Source: Pseudovibrio zosterae (GTDB lineage Bacteria; Pseudomonadota; Alphaproteobacteria; Rhizobiales; Stappiaceae). From it: a DNA stretch of 64,000 nt. Positions 1 to 8,194 of this stretch are shown here, piece by piece; the first letter of the stretch is position 1; each line of letters begins with the position of its first letter. The stretch spans positions 310,001-374,000 of the forward strand of contig NZ_JAWXVZ010000003.1 of assembly GCF_033843645.1 (NCBI RefSeq), in the 5' to 3' direction. The notes beneath the pieces were generated by a model. That model worked only from the letters and a program-made list of their open reading frames with translations, was not told the DNA's origin and made no database searches. Position numbers and translations under genes: made by a program.

Positions 1-2
1 AC

Positions 3-209
3 CCAGTATCTCGCTCTTTGTACTTCTACGTGAAGAAAGAGCACGTTGGCGTGATCCCAGGCATCGCAGAATACGTTGCTGAGTTCACCAACGAAGACAC
101 TTGGGGTAGCGAAGGTTACCTGGCTGACAAGGGTCTGATCCCGCTGTCAGACGAGCGTCGTGCAGAAGTTGCAGCTTCCGCAGCAGCGATGACTCCACTG
201 AAGTTCTAA
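3..209 (+). CDS. pstS: Phosphate ABC transporter substrate-binding protein PstS, C-terminal end (partial)
   Basis: Only the last 68 or so codons are present; the gene begins before the window. The readable end runs ...PVSRSLYFYVKKEHVGVIPGI and finishes ...MTPLKF. It matches the C-terminal lobe of alphaproteobacterial PstS, the periplasmic protein that delivers phosphate to PstCA. The assignment rests equally on position: pstC, pstA, pstB, phoU and phoB follow on the same strand. No internal start is proposed because the frame is open to the left edge. Confidence 0.9.
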   Translation, partial: PVSRSLYFYVKKEHVGVIPGIAEYVAEFTNEDTWGSEGYLADKGLIPLSDERRAEVAASAAAMTPLKF

Positions 210-225
210 TTGCTTGATTAGAACG

Positions 226-258
226 GGCCGGTCCGCGTTTGCGGGCCGGCTCTTTTTG
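226..258 (+). terminator. Hairpin with U-tract between pstS and pstC
   Basis: A 10-bp stem (227-236 with 241-250, one G-U pair) closes a GTTT loop and is followed by TCTTTTT. It looks like an intrinsic terminator, probably leaky, that keeps pstS transcript more abundant than the downstream pst genes. That dosage role is inference from known pst operons. Confidence 0.75.
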
Positions 259-311
259 GCTTCCGATCCAGCCGAATTTTGTACCGATCTCTTTAAAAGG
301 GCCAGATTTAG

Positions 312-1700
312 ATGTTCTGGACTTACTTCTTCATCCTAATTGCAGTGTTTGTTCTGGCCACTTTCTATGGCCGATCGAGATCACTCCAAGTTGTTAACGG
401 TCAGTTGTCCGCTTTGCATTCCCGCCCTGGTTACCATGGCGGTTTTCTTGCAATTGTGACCGTGGTTCCAGCGCTGATTGCCCTTATTGTCTGGGTGATT
501 GTTGCGCCTAACATCATGAACAACATTGTGAGCAGCCAGAGCGCCGACATCATGAGCGGGTTGTCCAAACCTGCAGTGGAAGCGTTCCTGCGTGATGCCC
601 GTGCGCTTGCGTTCGGCGGCATTGTTGGCTTCGTGGATGCTGGCAAAGAACATGCAGCTGAGATTTACAAGAGTTTGAACACGACAAGTAACATCCTCAT
701 GGGTGTTATCATGGCGCTTCTGGTCGCGGGTGGCTTCTTCTATGGTGTTCGCACCATTCAGCCGCAAATGCGGGCGCGTCACTTCGTCGAACGCTCTGTG
801 ATGGCTTTGCTCATCCTGTGTTCCGCAGTGGCGATCTTCACCACCATCGGCATTGTTCTGTCTCTCATTTTTGAAAGCCTTCGCTTCTTCCAGCAGGTTC
901 CGATTCTTGATTTCGTGTTTGGAACTCACTGGAGCCCGCAGAGCGCGTTCATTGGCGCAGGCGCAGAAGCAACCGGAACCAACTCAGAAGTGTTTGGCGC
1001 GATCCCACTGCTCGTGGGCACCATGCTGATCACCTTCATTGCTATCCTTGTAGCAGCACCAGTTGGTCTTCTCTCAGCTATCTACCTGTCAGATTATGCC
1101 GCCCAGCCGGTGCGCGCCGTTGCCAAGCCCATGCTTGAAATTCTGGCCGGTATCCCGACTGTGGTCTACGGCTTCTTTGCCGCGTTGGCGGTGGCGCCGT
1201 TCATCCGCGGTTGGGGTGAAAGCTTTGGTCTCACCGTTTCCTCCGAGTCTGCTCTTGCAGCTGGCGTGGTGATGGGCATCATGATCATTCCGTTCGTTTC
1301 CTCCCTTTCGGACGACGTGATCAATGCAGTGCCCCAGTCCTTGCGCGACGGTTCCGCAGGCCTTGGCGCAACAAAGTCTGAAACCATTCGCCGTGTTGTT
1401 CTTCCAGCAGCGCTGCCGGGCATTGTTTCTGCTCTGATCCTGGCAATCTCCCGCGCCATTGGTGAGACCATGATCGTGGTGATGGCCGCAGGCCTTGCTG
1501 CGAACATGACAATCAATCCGCTTGAAGCTGTAACCACCGTGACCGTGCAGATCGTGACCCTGCTTGTTGGTGACCAGGAGTTTGACAGCGCAAAGACCCT
1601 AGCTGCGTTCGCGCTTGGTCTGCTGCTCTTCTGTATCACCCTTGCACTCAATGTTTTCGCACTGCGCGTCGTGAAGAAGTACAGGGAACAGTATGACTAG
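312..1700 (+). CDS. pstC: Phosphate ABC transporter permease PstC
   Basis: This 462-residue inner-membrane permease is one half of the phosphate channel. The N-terminal third carries two extra hydrophobic segments (about 1-18 and 45-70) and one near 130-145, as in the long alphaproteobacterial PstC, whereas E. coli PstC is about 320 residues. The C-terminal half is the permease domain. It contains the conserved segment EILAGIPTVVYGF and an EAA-type loop (DGSAGLGATKSETIRR) that contacts PstB. Its end overlaps pstA by 8 bases, so the two are translationally coupled. Expression should be PhoB-controlled from upstream of pstS, outside the window. Confidence 0.95.
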   Translation: MFWTYFFILIAVFVLATFYGRSRSLQVVNGQLSALHSRPGYHGGFLAIVTVVPALIALIVWVIVAPNIMNNIVSSQSADIMSGLSKPAVEAFLRDARALAFGGIVGFVDAGKEHAAEIYKSLNTTSNILMGVIMALLVAGGFFYGVRTIQPQMRARHFVERSVMALLILCSAVAIFTTIGIVLSLIFESLRFFQQVPILDFVFGTHWSPQSAFIGAGAEATGTNSEVFGAIPLLVGTMLITFIAILVAAPVGLLSAIYLSDYAAQPVRAVAKPMLEILAGIPTVVYGFFAALAVAPFIRGWGESFGLTVSSESALAAGVVMGIMIIPFVSSLSDDVINAVPQSLRDGSAGLGATKSETIRRVVLPAALPGIVSALILAISRAIGETMIVVMAAGLAANMTINPLEAVTTVTVQIVTLLVGDQEFDSAKTLAAFALGLLLFCITLALNVFALRVVKKYREQYD

Positions 1701-3513
1701 TCTTGCCCAACAGAACACAGCTTCTTCTCGTGTGGGTATTCATACCTCGGATGAAGCTCGTAAGCGTCTCAAGGCCCGCTATGGGACAGAGGCACGCTTC
1801 AAAGCTTATGGCCTGAGCGCGATCCTTGTAGCTGCGGCCTTTCTGGTGCTGCTGCTCACGACGATCGTCAGCCAGGGCATTCCGGCGTTCTACTATAACT
1901 ACGTGACGCTCGACCTGAACCTGACGGAAGAAGAGGTGGATCCTTCCAATCCGGGTTCTGCTTCCTACAACACCATCATCCGTGATGGTCTCAAGGAGGC
2001 TGTACCTTTCGCGACCAGTCGTACAGACCGCCGCGTTCTTTATGGTCTGGTTTCTTCTGGTGCCAACATCATCCTGCGCAATGAAGTGCTGGATGATCCG
2101 TCGATACTGGGCTCCAAGGGACCGGTTCAGGTGCCGCTCTCTGACTTCGCTGATCTTTATGCGAAGGGGTTGGTCACTGAGATCAACACCAAGGAGACCA
2201 CCGGTACGGCGACCGTTTCCGGGACCGAAGGAACCATATCCGTTACTTCAGATGACGGCGACTTTGACTTCATTCGGGACCAGCTTCGTGCATATCTCGA
2301 AAGCCAGCTGGCCGCAGTACAGCGCGACCTTACCCTGCGCGGTACATCTGAGGACAGCCTGAACGCGCGCATCTCCGGTCTGCAAGAGCAAATGGCCGAT
2401 GCGGACGAGTTGGTGCGTCAGCGTCTTGAAAATGAGATTTCTGCAACCGAAGACATGAAAAGCCGTCTTCAGGTCGCCATTCAGGGCATTGAGGCTGATC
2501 TCGCCGAGCTTCAGGGTCGCCTGAACTCTCTGGAACAGCGTCAGGTACTGAGCTCCCGTCTGCCGTCCTTCCTGATCAACGTCAATGGTGGTACGGCGAA
2601 GGTTACAGCAATTGATGCGACCTCAGTGGAAGCTGAAGTGCTGGTGCCGTTCAGCATCGCTGGCACAATCCCTGCCGGTGAGTGGACCATCGATGAGATC
2701 GAAACACCGGAAGCATTGCGCAAGTTCAACGACCAGGAAATCGCATATACCGATTACCTGCTCGAGCAGGGCGCGATCACATCCAGTGTGAACTCCATCT
2801 TCTTCTCCGCAGGTGCAAGCCGTGAACCTGAAATGGCGGGTATCTGGGGTGCAGTTGTCGGGTCCTTCTGGACCATGGTTGTCACTCTGGCTCTGTCCTT
2901 CCCAATCGGTGTGGCGGCTGCCATCTATCTGGAAGAGTTCGCCCCAAAGAACCGTTGGACGCACCTCATTGAGGTGAACATCAACAACCTTGCGGCTGTT
3001 CCTTCCATCGTGTTTGGTTTGCTTGGTCTTGCCGTGTTCCTGAACGCCTTCGGTCTGCCGCGCTCTGCGCCGATCGTAGGTGGTATGGTGCTGGCACTCA
3101 TGACCCTGCCAACCATCATCATTGCGTCCCGCGCAGCTTTGAAAGCCGTGCCACCATCCATCCGCGAAGCGGCTCTGGGTGTGGGGGCATCCCGTCTTCA
3201 GGCCGTGTTGCACCACGTGCTGCCACTGGCAATGCCAGGCATCTTTACCGGTACCATCATCGGTATGGCGCAGGCACTTGGTGAAACCGCTCCTCTGCTG
3301 ATGATCGGTATGGTCGCGTTTATCGTGGACATTCCGGGTGGTCCGGTCGATCCGTCTACCGTTCTGCCGGTGCAGATCTTCATGTGGGCAGACTTCCCGG
3401 AACCTGCCTTCCAGCAGAAAACGTCCGCAGCCATCATGGTTCTGCTGGGCTTCCTGATCACAATGAACGCCATTGCTATCGTTCTGCGCAAGCGCTTTGA
3501 ACGCCGTTGGTAA
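1693..3513 (+). CDS. pstA: Phosphate ABC transporter permease PstA with large periplasmic coiled-coil domain
   Basis: At 606 residues this is about twice the length of E. coli PstA (about 296). After a cytoplasmic start and a membrane segment at about 41-61 comes a roughly 320-residue extracytoplasmic region. It matches the DUF3333 position of alphaproteobacterial PstA but includes a heptad-rich, charged coiled coil at about 192-285. The canonical permease domain occupies 386-606, with an EAA loop (REAALGVGASRLQAVL) and a C-terminal RKRFERRW. The start overlaps the pstC end, and pstB follows after 18 bases. The function as PstC partner is secure; the role of the coiled coil is unknown. Confidence 0.95.
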   Translation: MTSLAQQNTASSRVGIHTSDEARKRLKARYGTEARFKAYGLSAILVAAAFLVLLLTTIVSQGIPAFYYNYVTLDLNLTEEEVDPSNPGSASYNTIIRDGLKEAVPFATSRTDRRVLYGLVSSGANIILRNEVLDDPSILGSKGPVQVPLSDFADLYAKGLVTEINTKETTGTATVSGTEGTISVTSDDGDFDFIRDQLRAYLESQLAAVQRDLTLRGTSEDSLNARISGLQEQMADADELVRQRLENEISATEDMKSRLQVAIQGIEADLAELQGRLNSLEQRQVLSSRLPSFLINVNGGTAKVTAIDATSVEAEVLVPFSIAGTIPAGEWTIDEIETPEALRKFNDQEIAYTDYLLEQGAITSSVNSIFFSAGASREPEMAGIWGAVVGSFWTMVVTLALSFPIGVAAAIYLEEFAPKNRWTHLIEVNINNLAAVPSIVFGLLGLAVFLNAFGLPRSAPIVGGMVLALMTLPTIIIASRAALKAVPPSIREAALGVGASRLQAVLHHVLPLAMPGIFTGTIIGMAQALGETAPLLMIGMVAFIVDIPGGPVDPSTVLPVQIFMWADFPEPAFQQKTSAAIMVLLGFLITMNAIAIVLRKRFERRW

Positions 3514-3531
3514 TAATGAAAGGCTGAGGTT

Positions 3532-4365
3532 ATGGCTATGGAAATGACTGCAGGCAACGTACAACAAGCAGACCTGAACGGCGCCCTTCCAGTGACTGAA
3601 GATGGTGTGCCGATCAAGATGCGCGCCAACCAGGTGACTGTCCACTACGGTGAAAAGCAGGCGCTTTTCGGTGTGGATCTCAACGTGCGCAAAAGCAACG
3701 TGACAGCCCTGATCGGCCCATCTGGCTGTGGTAAGTCCACGTTCCTGCGCTGCTTGAACCGTATGAACGACACCATCGACATTTGCCGCGTAGGCGGTGA
3801 GATCGTGCTCGACAACGAAGACATCTACGATCCGAAGATCGACGTTGTGGAACTGCGTGCCCGCGTTGGCATGGTGTTCCAGAAGCCGAACCCGTTCCCG
3901 AAGTCCATCTTCGAGAACGTAGCTTACGGTCCGCGCATTCACGGTCTGGCACAGTCCAAGAGTGACCTTGAAGAGATCGTTGCGACATCGCTTCAAAAGG
4001 CTGGTCTTTTTGAGGAAGTGAAAGACCGCCTAGATGAGCCGGGCACTGGCCTTTCTGGTGGTCAGCAGCAGCGTCTTTGCATTGCGCGTGCAATTGCAGT
4101 GTCCCCGGAAGTCATTCTGATGGACGAACCATGTTCCGCGCTTGACCCGATCGCTACCGCGAAAGTTGAGGAGCTGATCGACGAATTGCGTGAAAACTAT
4201 ACCATTGTTATCGTAACCCACTCGATGCAGCAGGCCGCCCGTGTCTCGCAGCGCACTGCGTTCTTCCACCTCGGCTATCTGGTGGAAGAAGGTAAGACCA
4301 ATGATATCTTCACTAACCCGAAGGATCAGCGTACTCAGGATTACATCACTGGTCGTTTCGGCTAG
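3532..4365 (+). CDS. pstB: Phosphate ABC transporter ATPase PstB
   Basis: This 277-residue cytoplasmic ATPase powers phosphate import through PstCA. Walker A is GPSGCGKST at 62-70, the ABC signature LSGGQQQR starts near 174, and Walker B is VILMDEP at 194-200. The segment CSALDPIAT and the switch histidine in VTHSMQQA are typical of PstB. A 30-residue N-terminal lead precedes the first core strand. The start MAMEM is preceded by TGAGGT. phoU follows after 36 bases. Confidence 0.97.
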   Translation: MAMEMTAGNVQQADLNGALPVTEDGVPIKMRANQVTVHYGEKQALFGVDLNVRKSNVTALIGPSGCGKSTFLRCLNRMNDTIDICRVGGEIVLDNEDIYDPKIDVVELRARVGMVFQKPNPFPKSIFENVAYGPRIHGLAQSKSDLEEIVATSLQKAGLFEEVKDRLDEPGTGLSGGQQQRLCIARAIAVSPEVILMDEPCSALDPIATAKVEELIDELRENYTIVIVTHSMQQAARVSQRTAFFHLGYLVEEGKTNDIFTNPKDQRTQDYITGRFG

Positions 4366-4401
4366 CATCTCGATTAACTGCGACAACTAACAGGTAAAAA
4401 A

Positions 4402-5103
4402 ATGAGCGATCATATCGTCTCCTCTTTCAATGAGGACCTGAAGGATCTGGCGAGCCGTATTGTTGAGATGGGTGGCTTGGCTGAAACTCTCGTCAACGAC
4501 TCTGTGCAGGCGCTTCTGCGCCATGACCTGGCTCTTGCCGAGCGCACCATCGAAGCAGACAAGCGACTGGACGAAATGCAGATCCAGCTCGAAGAGCGTT
4601 GCATCGTGGTCATCGCCCGTCGCCAGCCAGTAGCGCGCGACCTTCGCGAGATCTTTGCTGCCCTGCGCATCTCCAACGATCTGGAGCGCGTGGGCGACAT
4701 GGCAAAGAACATCGCCAAGCGCGCTCAGGCAATCGAGAGTGACTTCAATAACAAGACACTGGCAGTAGGTGTTGAACACATGGCTGAGCTGGCTCTTGCT
4801 CAGCTGAAAGCTGTTCTTGATGCCTATACCACCGGTGATCTGGAAGCTGTCGAGCAGGTACAAAAAGGAGACAAGCAGATTGACTCCATGTACACTTCTC
4901 TCTTCCGTCAGCTTCTGACCTACATGATGGAAGATCCGCGTAACATCACCATGTGTGCGCACCTTCTGTTCTGCGCAAAGAACATTGAACGCATCGGCGA
5001 CCATGCGACCAATATTGCGGAGAACATTTACTTCATGGTTTCTGGCGACCACTTGCCTGCAGATCGTCCCAAGAAAGACGAAACTGACGTAACGCTGCCA
5101 TAA
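4402..5103 (+). CDS. phoU: Phosphate signalling protein PhoU
   Basis: The 233-residue protein is two three-helix PhoU repeats. The metal-binding signatures are visible as DLERVGDMAKNIA in the first half and NIERIGDHATNIAE in the second. PhoU represses the Pho response when phosphate is plentiful by linking the Pst transporter to the PhoR kinase, and restrains transport. It lies between pstB and phoB, the usual alphaproteobacterial order. phoR is not in the window. Confidence 0.96.
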   Translation: MSDHIVSSFNEDLKDLASRIVEMGGLAETLVNDSVQALLRHDLALAERTIEADKRLDEMQIQLEERCIVVIARRQPVARDLREIFAALRISNDLERVGDMAKNIAKRAQAIESDFNNKTLAVGVEHMAELALAQLKAVLDAYTTGDLEAVEQVQKGDKQIDSMYTSLFRQLLTYMMEDPRNITMCAHLLFCAKNIERIGDHATNIAENIYFMVSGDHLPADRPKKDETDVTLP

Positions 5104-5134
5104 GCTGTGCTTGATGTGAAAGAGACTAACTGGA

Positions 5135-5830
5135 ATGCCTGAAATTCTGATCGTGGAAGACGAAGAGCCGTTAAGCCTTCTTCTGCGTTACAATTTGGAA
5201 GCTGAAGGGTACAAGGTTGACGTTTGCGACCGCGGTGATGAGGCGGAGCTGCGACTACAGGAGAGTCAACCAGATCTCCTTCTTCTGGACTGGATGCTCC
5301 CTGGCCTCTCCGGCATTGAATTGTGCCGACGCCTGAGAGCGCGGACTGAAACGGAACGCATGCCAATCATAATGCTCACCGCGCGCGGTGAGGAATCTGA
5401 GCGGGTGCGTGGTCTCGCAACGGGGGCGGATGACTATGTGGTCAAACCGTTCTCCATTCCGGAGCTGATGGCACGCGTGCGTGCCATCTTGCGCCGCACC
5501 AAACCTGAGAGCGTATCTACCGTTCTCAAGGCCGGTGACATTGAGCTGGATCGTGAAACCCACCGGGTCCATCGGACGGGCAAGGAAATTCACCTTGGCC
5601 CTACTGAGTTCCGCCTGCTGGAATTTCTCATGTCCTCACCGGGGCGTGTGTACTCCCGCGAGCAGCTCTTGGATGGTGTCTGGGGGCACGACGTTTACGT
5701 GGACGAACGCACAGTGGACGTACACGTTGGACGCCTGCGCAAGGCAATCAACAAGGGGCGGATGAAGGACCCGATCCGCACCGTTCGCGGTGCAGGCTAC
5801 GCCTTCAATGACCAGTTCCTGAACAGCTGA
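5135..5830 (+). CDS. phoB: Phosphate regulon response regulator PhoB
   Basis: An OmpR-family two-domain regulator of 231 residues. The receiver has the acidic pocket (D9, E10), phosphoacceptor D52 in LLDWMLPG, and the conserved lysine in VVKPFS. The C-terminal winged helix ends with RTVRGAGYAF. When phosphorylated by PhoR it activates pst and other phosphate-starvation genes. It is the last gene of the operon and is followed by an intrinsic terminator. Confidence 0.95.
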   Translation: MPEILIVEDEEPLSLLLRYNLEAEGYKVDVCDRGDEAELRLQESQPDLLLLDWMLPGLSGIELCRRLRARTETERMPIIMLTARGEESERVRGLATGADDYVVKPFSIPELMARVRAILRRTKPESVSTVLKAGDIELDRETHRVHRTGKEIHLGPTEFRLLEFLMSSPGRVYSREQLLDGVWGHDVYVDERTVDVHVGRLRKAINKGRMKDPIRTVRGAGYAFNDQFLNS

Positions 5831-5891
5831 TCAGATGCGGGTGCCTGCCGCAGACAGAGCAGGGCACAGCATTTTGAAAGGCAAAAGAAAG

Positions 5892-5920
5892 AACCCCGTC
5901 ACATCGTGGCGGGGTTTTTC
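5892..5920. terminator. Intrinsic terminator after phoB
   Basis: AACCCCGTCAC pairs with GTGGCGGGGTT around a three-base loop and is followed by TTTTTC. On the minus strand the hairpin is followed by TTCTTTC, so it could also stop transcription from the right. The stop of the minus-strand small ORF at 5919 lies at its edge. Confidence 0.8.
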
Positions 5921-6104
5921 ATAGGCTCGCCCGGCGCTGCTGGCCAAACCCTTGCGCCTCATGTCCCTGCATACCGGCCTCCGCCTTTGTCGTAAGGCGC
6001 CGCTTTTCCAAATGCGCCCGGGTTGCCTGCAACACGATGGCAAGGCCAATGATGATCACGCCGACACTCTTCCTTGTCAAAGATGGCGGGCTTTCTCTCA
6101 TAAT
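5919..6104 (-). CDS. Possible small membrane protein (61 residues), unrecognised
   Basis: This is a weak candidate. Starting at the ATG at 6104, the frame encodes a short polar lead, one hydrophobic stretch (VGVIIIGLAIVLQA) and a basic tail. Its stop directly abuts the bidirectional terminator of phoB, which is where a real gene would end. Against it, no good ribosome binding site precedes the ATG and I recognise no homologue. The rest of the 5831-6236 interval holds only the terminator. Confidence 0.25.
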   Translation of the reverse strand: MMRESPPSLTRKSVGVIIIGLAIVLQATRAHLEKRRLTTKAEAGMQGHEAQGFGQQRRASL

Positions 6105-6236
6105 GGGAGACGCTGCGGATAGTTTGCGGCGTATGGTTCGCGCCAACACTTGTGGGGCGGCAGACCATTAGCTTGACAGGATTGCCGAACAGTGATCACT
6201 GGCACGCGTCTTTATGCGAGCTGTGAAAGAGATATG

Positions 6237-6806
6237 ATGGCAAAGGTTGCTCTGATTTTGACCGAAGGGTTTGCCGACTGGGAGTATGCGCTGATTGCGG
6301 GTACTGGCGGTCCTTACTATGGAGCGGAAACGCGTTTTTTTGCCCATAGAGCAGGCGAGGTTACCTCTCTCGGCGGGTTGAAGGCCATGGTGCCTCACGG
6401 GCTTGATGAGCTGGCAGCTTGGAAGCCTGAGGTTGTTGTTGTCGTCGGCGGCAGCATTTGGGAAACCGAAAGCGCTCCGGATATTGCTGATCTTCTGGCC
6501 CGGTGTCACAAAGAGGGCGCGACCATCGCGGGTATTTGCGGAGGTACATTGGCGCTCGCACGTGCCGGGTTGTTGAACGGTGTCGCCCACACCTCCAATG
6601 CTCTGGAGTTTTTGCAAACCCACGTGACGGACTACAACGGCGCAGAAAATTACAAGGAAACGCCAAAGGCAGTATCCAGCGACCGAGTTGTTACTGCGGC
6701 CGGAACGTCCCCTGTGACTTTTGCTGCTGAAGTTCTGAAAAGTGCTGGGGTTCCTGAAGCGGCATTGGGTGAATTGCAGAACTGGCTGGCCGCCGAACAT
6801 GCGTAA
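6237..6806 (+). CDS. DJ-1/PfpI family protein (class I glutamine-amidotransferase-like)
   Basis: The 189-residue product has the DJ-1/PfpI fold pattern. It starts with a strand (KVALILTEGFADWE) carrying the conserved glutamate E16, and has the nucleophile elbow GICGGT with Cys101. Members act as glyoxalase/deglycase-like enzymes, proteases or chaperones, and the substrate cannot be read from sequence. I chose the second of two adjacent ATGs because GAAAGAG ends 5 bases before it; an upstream GTG at 6192 has no such signal. It converges on gcrA with a shared terminator between them. Confidence 0.85.
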   Translation: MAKVALILTEGFADWEYALIAGTGGPYYGAETRFFAHRAGEVTSLGGLKAMVPHGLDELAAWKPEVVVVVGGSIWETESAPDIADLLARCHKEGATIAGICGGTLALARAGLLNGVAHTSNALEFLQTHVTDYNGAENYKETPKAVSSDRVVTAAGTSPVTFAAEVLKSAGVPEAALGELQNWLAAEHA

Positions 6807-6832
6807 GCGCTCAGGGCCATGATGGATGTAGT

Positions 6833-6861
6833 AAAAAAGCCGCCTCATTGGGCGGCTTTTT
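6833..6861. terminator. Bidirectional terminator between the DJ-1 gene and gcrA
   Basis: AAAAAGCCGCC and GGCGGCTTTTT form a perfect 11-bp stem with a six-base loop. T-runs on both strands serve both convergent genes. Confidence 0.88.
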
Positions 6862-6881
6862 GAATTCTTTATAGCTGTTGC

Positions 6882-7475
6882 TCAGGCGCTCTTGCGTTCT
6901 CTGCGACGGTCGTTAACCGGCTGATACGCGATCGTGCGATGATACTCGCAATAAGGAGAGGCGGCATCACAGGAGTGACCGCAGAAGTGGAAGTCCTCAT
7001 CCGTCGGGTCGCCGATTGGCCATTTGCAGGTGCGTTCGGTCAGCGTCAGAATTGAAGCACGCTCAGACACAGGAACAACCACTTCGGTGGCTGCAACTGG
7101 GGTGAGATCGCCGACAATGTCGTCTTCTTCCGGCGTGATTTTCAACGCGGTCGCACCTGCGACAGCGGGTTGAATGGTCCGGCGCTGCACGCTGGCCGCA
7201 ACCTTGGTAACTGCGATGGGTGCTTCCGCTGCTGGCGCGCTCTCTGCTATGGCAGCGGCTGGCTTTGCAGCAGTTTCGGCTGCTGGCGCTGCTGCACGGC
7301 GAGGCTTTGCGGTTGAGCTAGAAGACTTGGCCCGACCGGAAAGGCCAAGGCGATGTACTTTACCGATTACGGCGTTTCTGGTGACATTCCCGAGTTCCGC
7401 TGCGATCTGGCTGGCGCTTAATCCCTCTGCCCAAAGTTTGGTTAAGAGTTCCACGCGTTCTGTCGTCCAGCTCAT
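6882..7475 (-). CDS. gcrA: GcrA cell-cycle regulator
   Basis: This 197-residue protein opens with the GcrA DNA-binding domain MSWTTERVELLTKLWAEG, followed by SASQIAAELG and TRNAVIGKVHRLGL. An Ala/Pro-rich linker (about 50-130) leads to the C-terminal sigma70-contacting region, TCKWPIGDP with a Cys/His-rich end (CGHSCDAASPYCEYH). GcrA is specific to alphaproteobacteria. It works with sigma70 at promoters carrying CcrM-methylated GANTC sites and drives S-phase and division genes. A cluster of GANTC sites lies before the podJ-like gene at 54250. Confidence 0.96.
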   Translation of the reverse strand: MSWTTERVELLTKLWAEGLSASQIAAELGNVTRNAVIGKVHRLGLSGRAKSSSSTAKPRRAAAPAAETAAKPAAAIAESAPAAEAPIAVTKVAASVQRRTIQPAVAGATALKITPEEDDIVGDLTPVAATEVVVPVSERASILTLTERTCKWPIGDPTDEDFHFCGHSCDAASPYCEYHRTIAYQPVNDRRRERKSA

Positions 7476-8053
7476 AAATAGGCCCCCGTCTTCCCTTAGG
7501 TCTTGCTGCGCAAGTCATTGCAGTGCCGAGTTTTCTCGTTTGGCCCTTACCCCGGGCACAACATCTGCAGCAACAGTATATACGAGATGATGTATCGCTA
7601 AGGCCGCACCATACTATATGGCGACTTGGCTGAGCAAGGAGGCCTCCATACTGATATGGGGATGACCATCCTTTTCCCCAGAATAGGCAAGGCGCTACAA
7701 GCCCTCCAATTCCGCAGATTGCCAGCAATACACGACCCGGAAACACAGGTGTTTCCAAGCTTCAAAAGGCCAGAAAAACCGCCGCTTGGCTGGCCCTCTC
7801 GTCTGACGCTGAGACCCTTAAACACTATCAGCACGAACGTCAAACAAAAGTGGCAAATATTGTTTTCCGGCTCTTTTCACAGCAAAACGCAGGGCTTAAA
7901 ACTGTGTTCTGTGCAGAACTCTGGTGATGACCGCGCTCAGGGCTGGTAAAGGCGGAAAGAGCAGAGTTTGCCTGAAAGGCCCGTGGGGCAAGAGGCAGGT
8001 AAATCCAGAGTTTGAACTTGAGTTTACAAGAGAAAAGCTCGAGGCATGGATGA
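7476..8053. other. Gene-poor interval between gcrA and the argD promoter
   Basis: No recognisable protein family or RNA gene is found here. Short open frames occur on both strands (for example around 7598-7949) but lack ribosome binding sites or family resemblance. It should hold the gcrA promoter, which I cannot place confidently. One short frame at 7927-8064 is listed separately. Confidence 0.5.
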
Positions 8054-8064
8054 TTGACAAGTGA
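7927..8064 (+). CDS. Possible 45-residue basic small protein, unrecognised
   Basis: From an ATG at 7927 the frame encodes a Lys/Arg/Gly-rich N-terminal half and an amphipathic end (EFELEFTREKLEAWMIDK) that looks protein-like. The stop overlaps the -35 box of the argD promoter. There is no clear ribosome binding site and no known family. It may be a gene remnant or chance. Confidence 0.2.
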   Translation: MTALRAGKGGKSRVCLKGPWGKRQVNPEFELEFTREKLEAWMIDK

Positions 8065-8091
8065 AATATCTTGGGTTTTAACCTTGAGGTT
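8054..8091 (+). promoter_or_regulatory. Predicted sigma70 promoter of argD with operator-like dyad
   Basis: A consensus -35 TTGACA (8054-8059) is followed, after 17 bases, by TTTAAC (8077-8082), a fair -10. A perfect 5-2-5 inverted repeat AACCT-TG-AGGTT spans 8080-8091 over the -10/start region. argD starts 104 bases downstream of the dyad. Confidence 0.5.
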
Positions 8092-8194
8092 CTAATCCTC
8101 CTGATCGCTGTTGGTGGCGATCTTTCCTGACACAATCTGAGCAAAAAATGGTTTCGCTCACAACGGCCCGGCCGTTCCAAAAGGGAGTATCCTA

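Noticed and set aside
2623..3996. A 457-codon minus-strand frame opposite pstA and pstB
   Set aside because: Shadow of the pst genes; composition is His/Gln-rich noise.
7598..7949. Overlapping 81- and 107-codon frames in the gcrA-argD interval
   Set aside because: They overlap on opposite strands, lack ribosome binding sites and look like chance frames.
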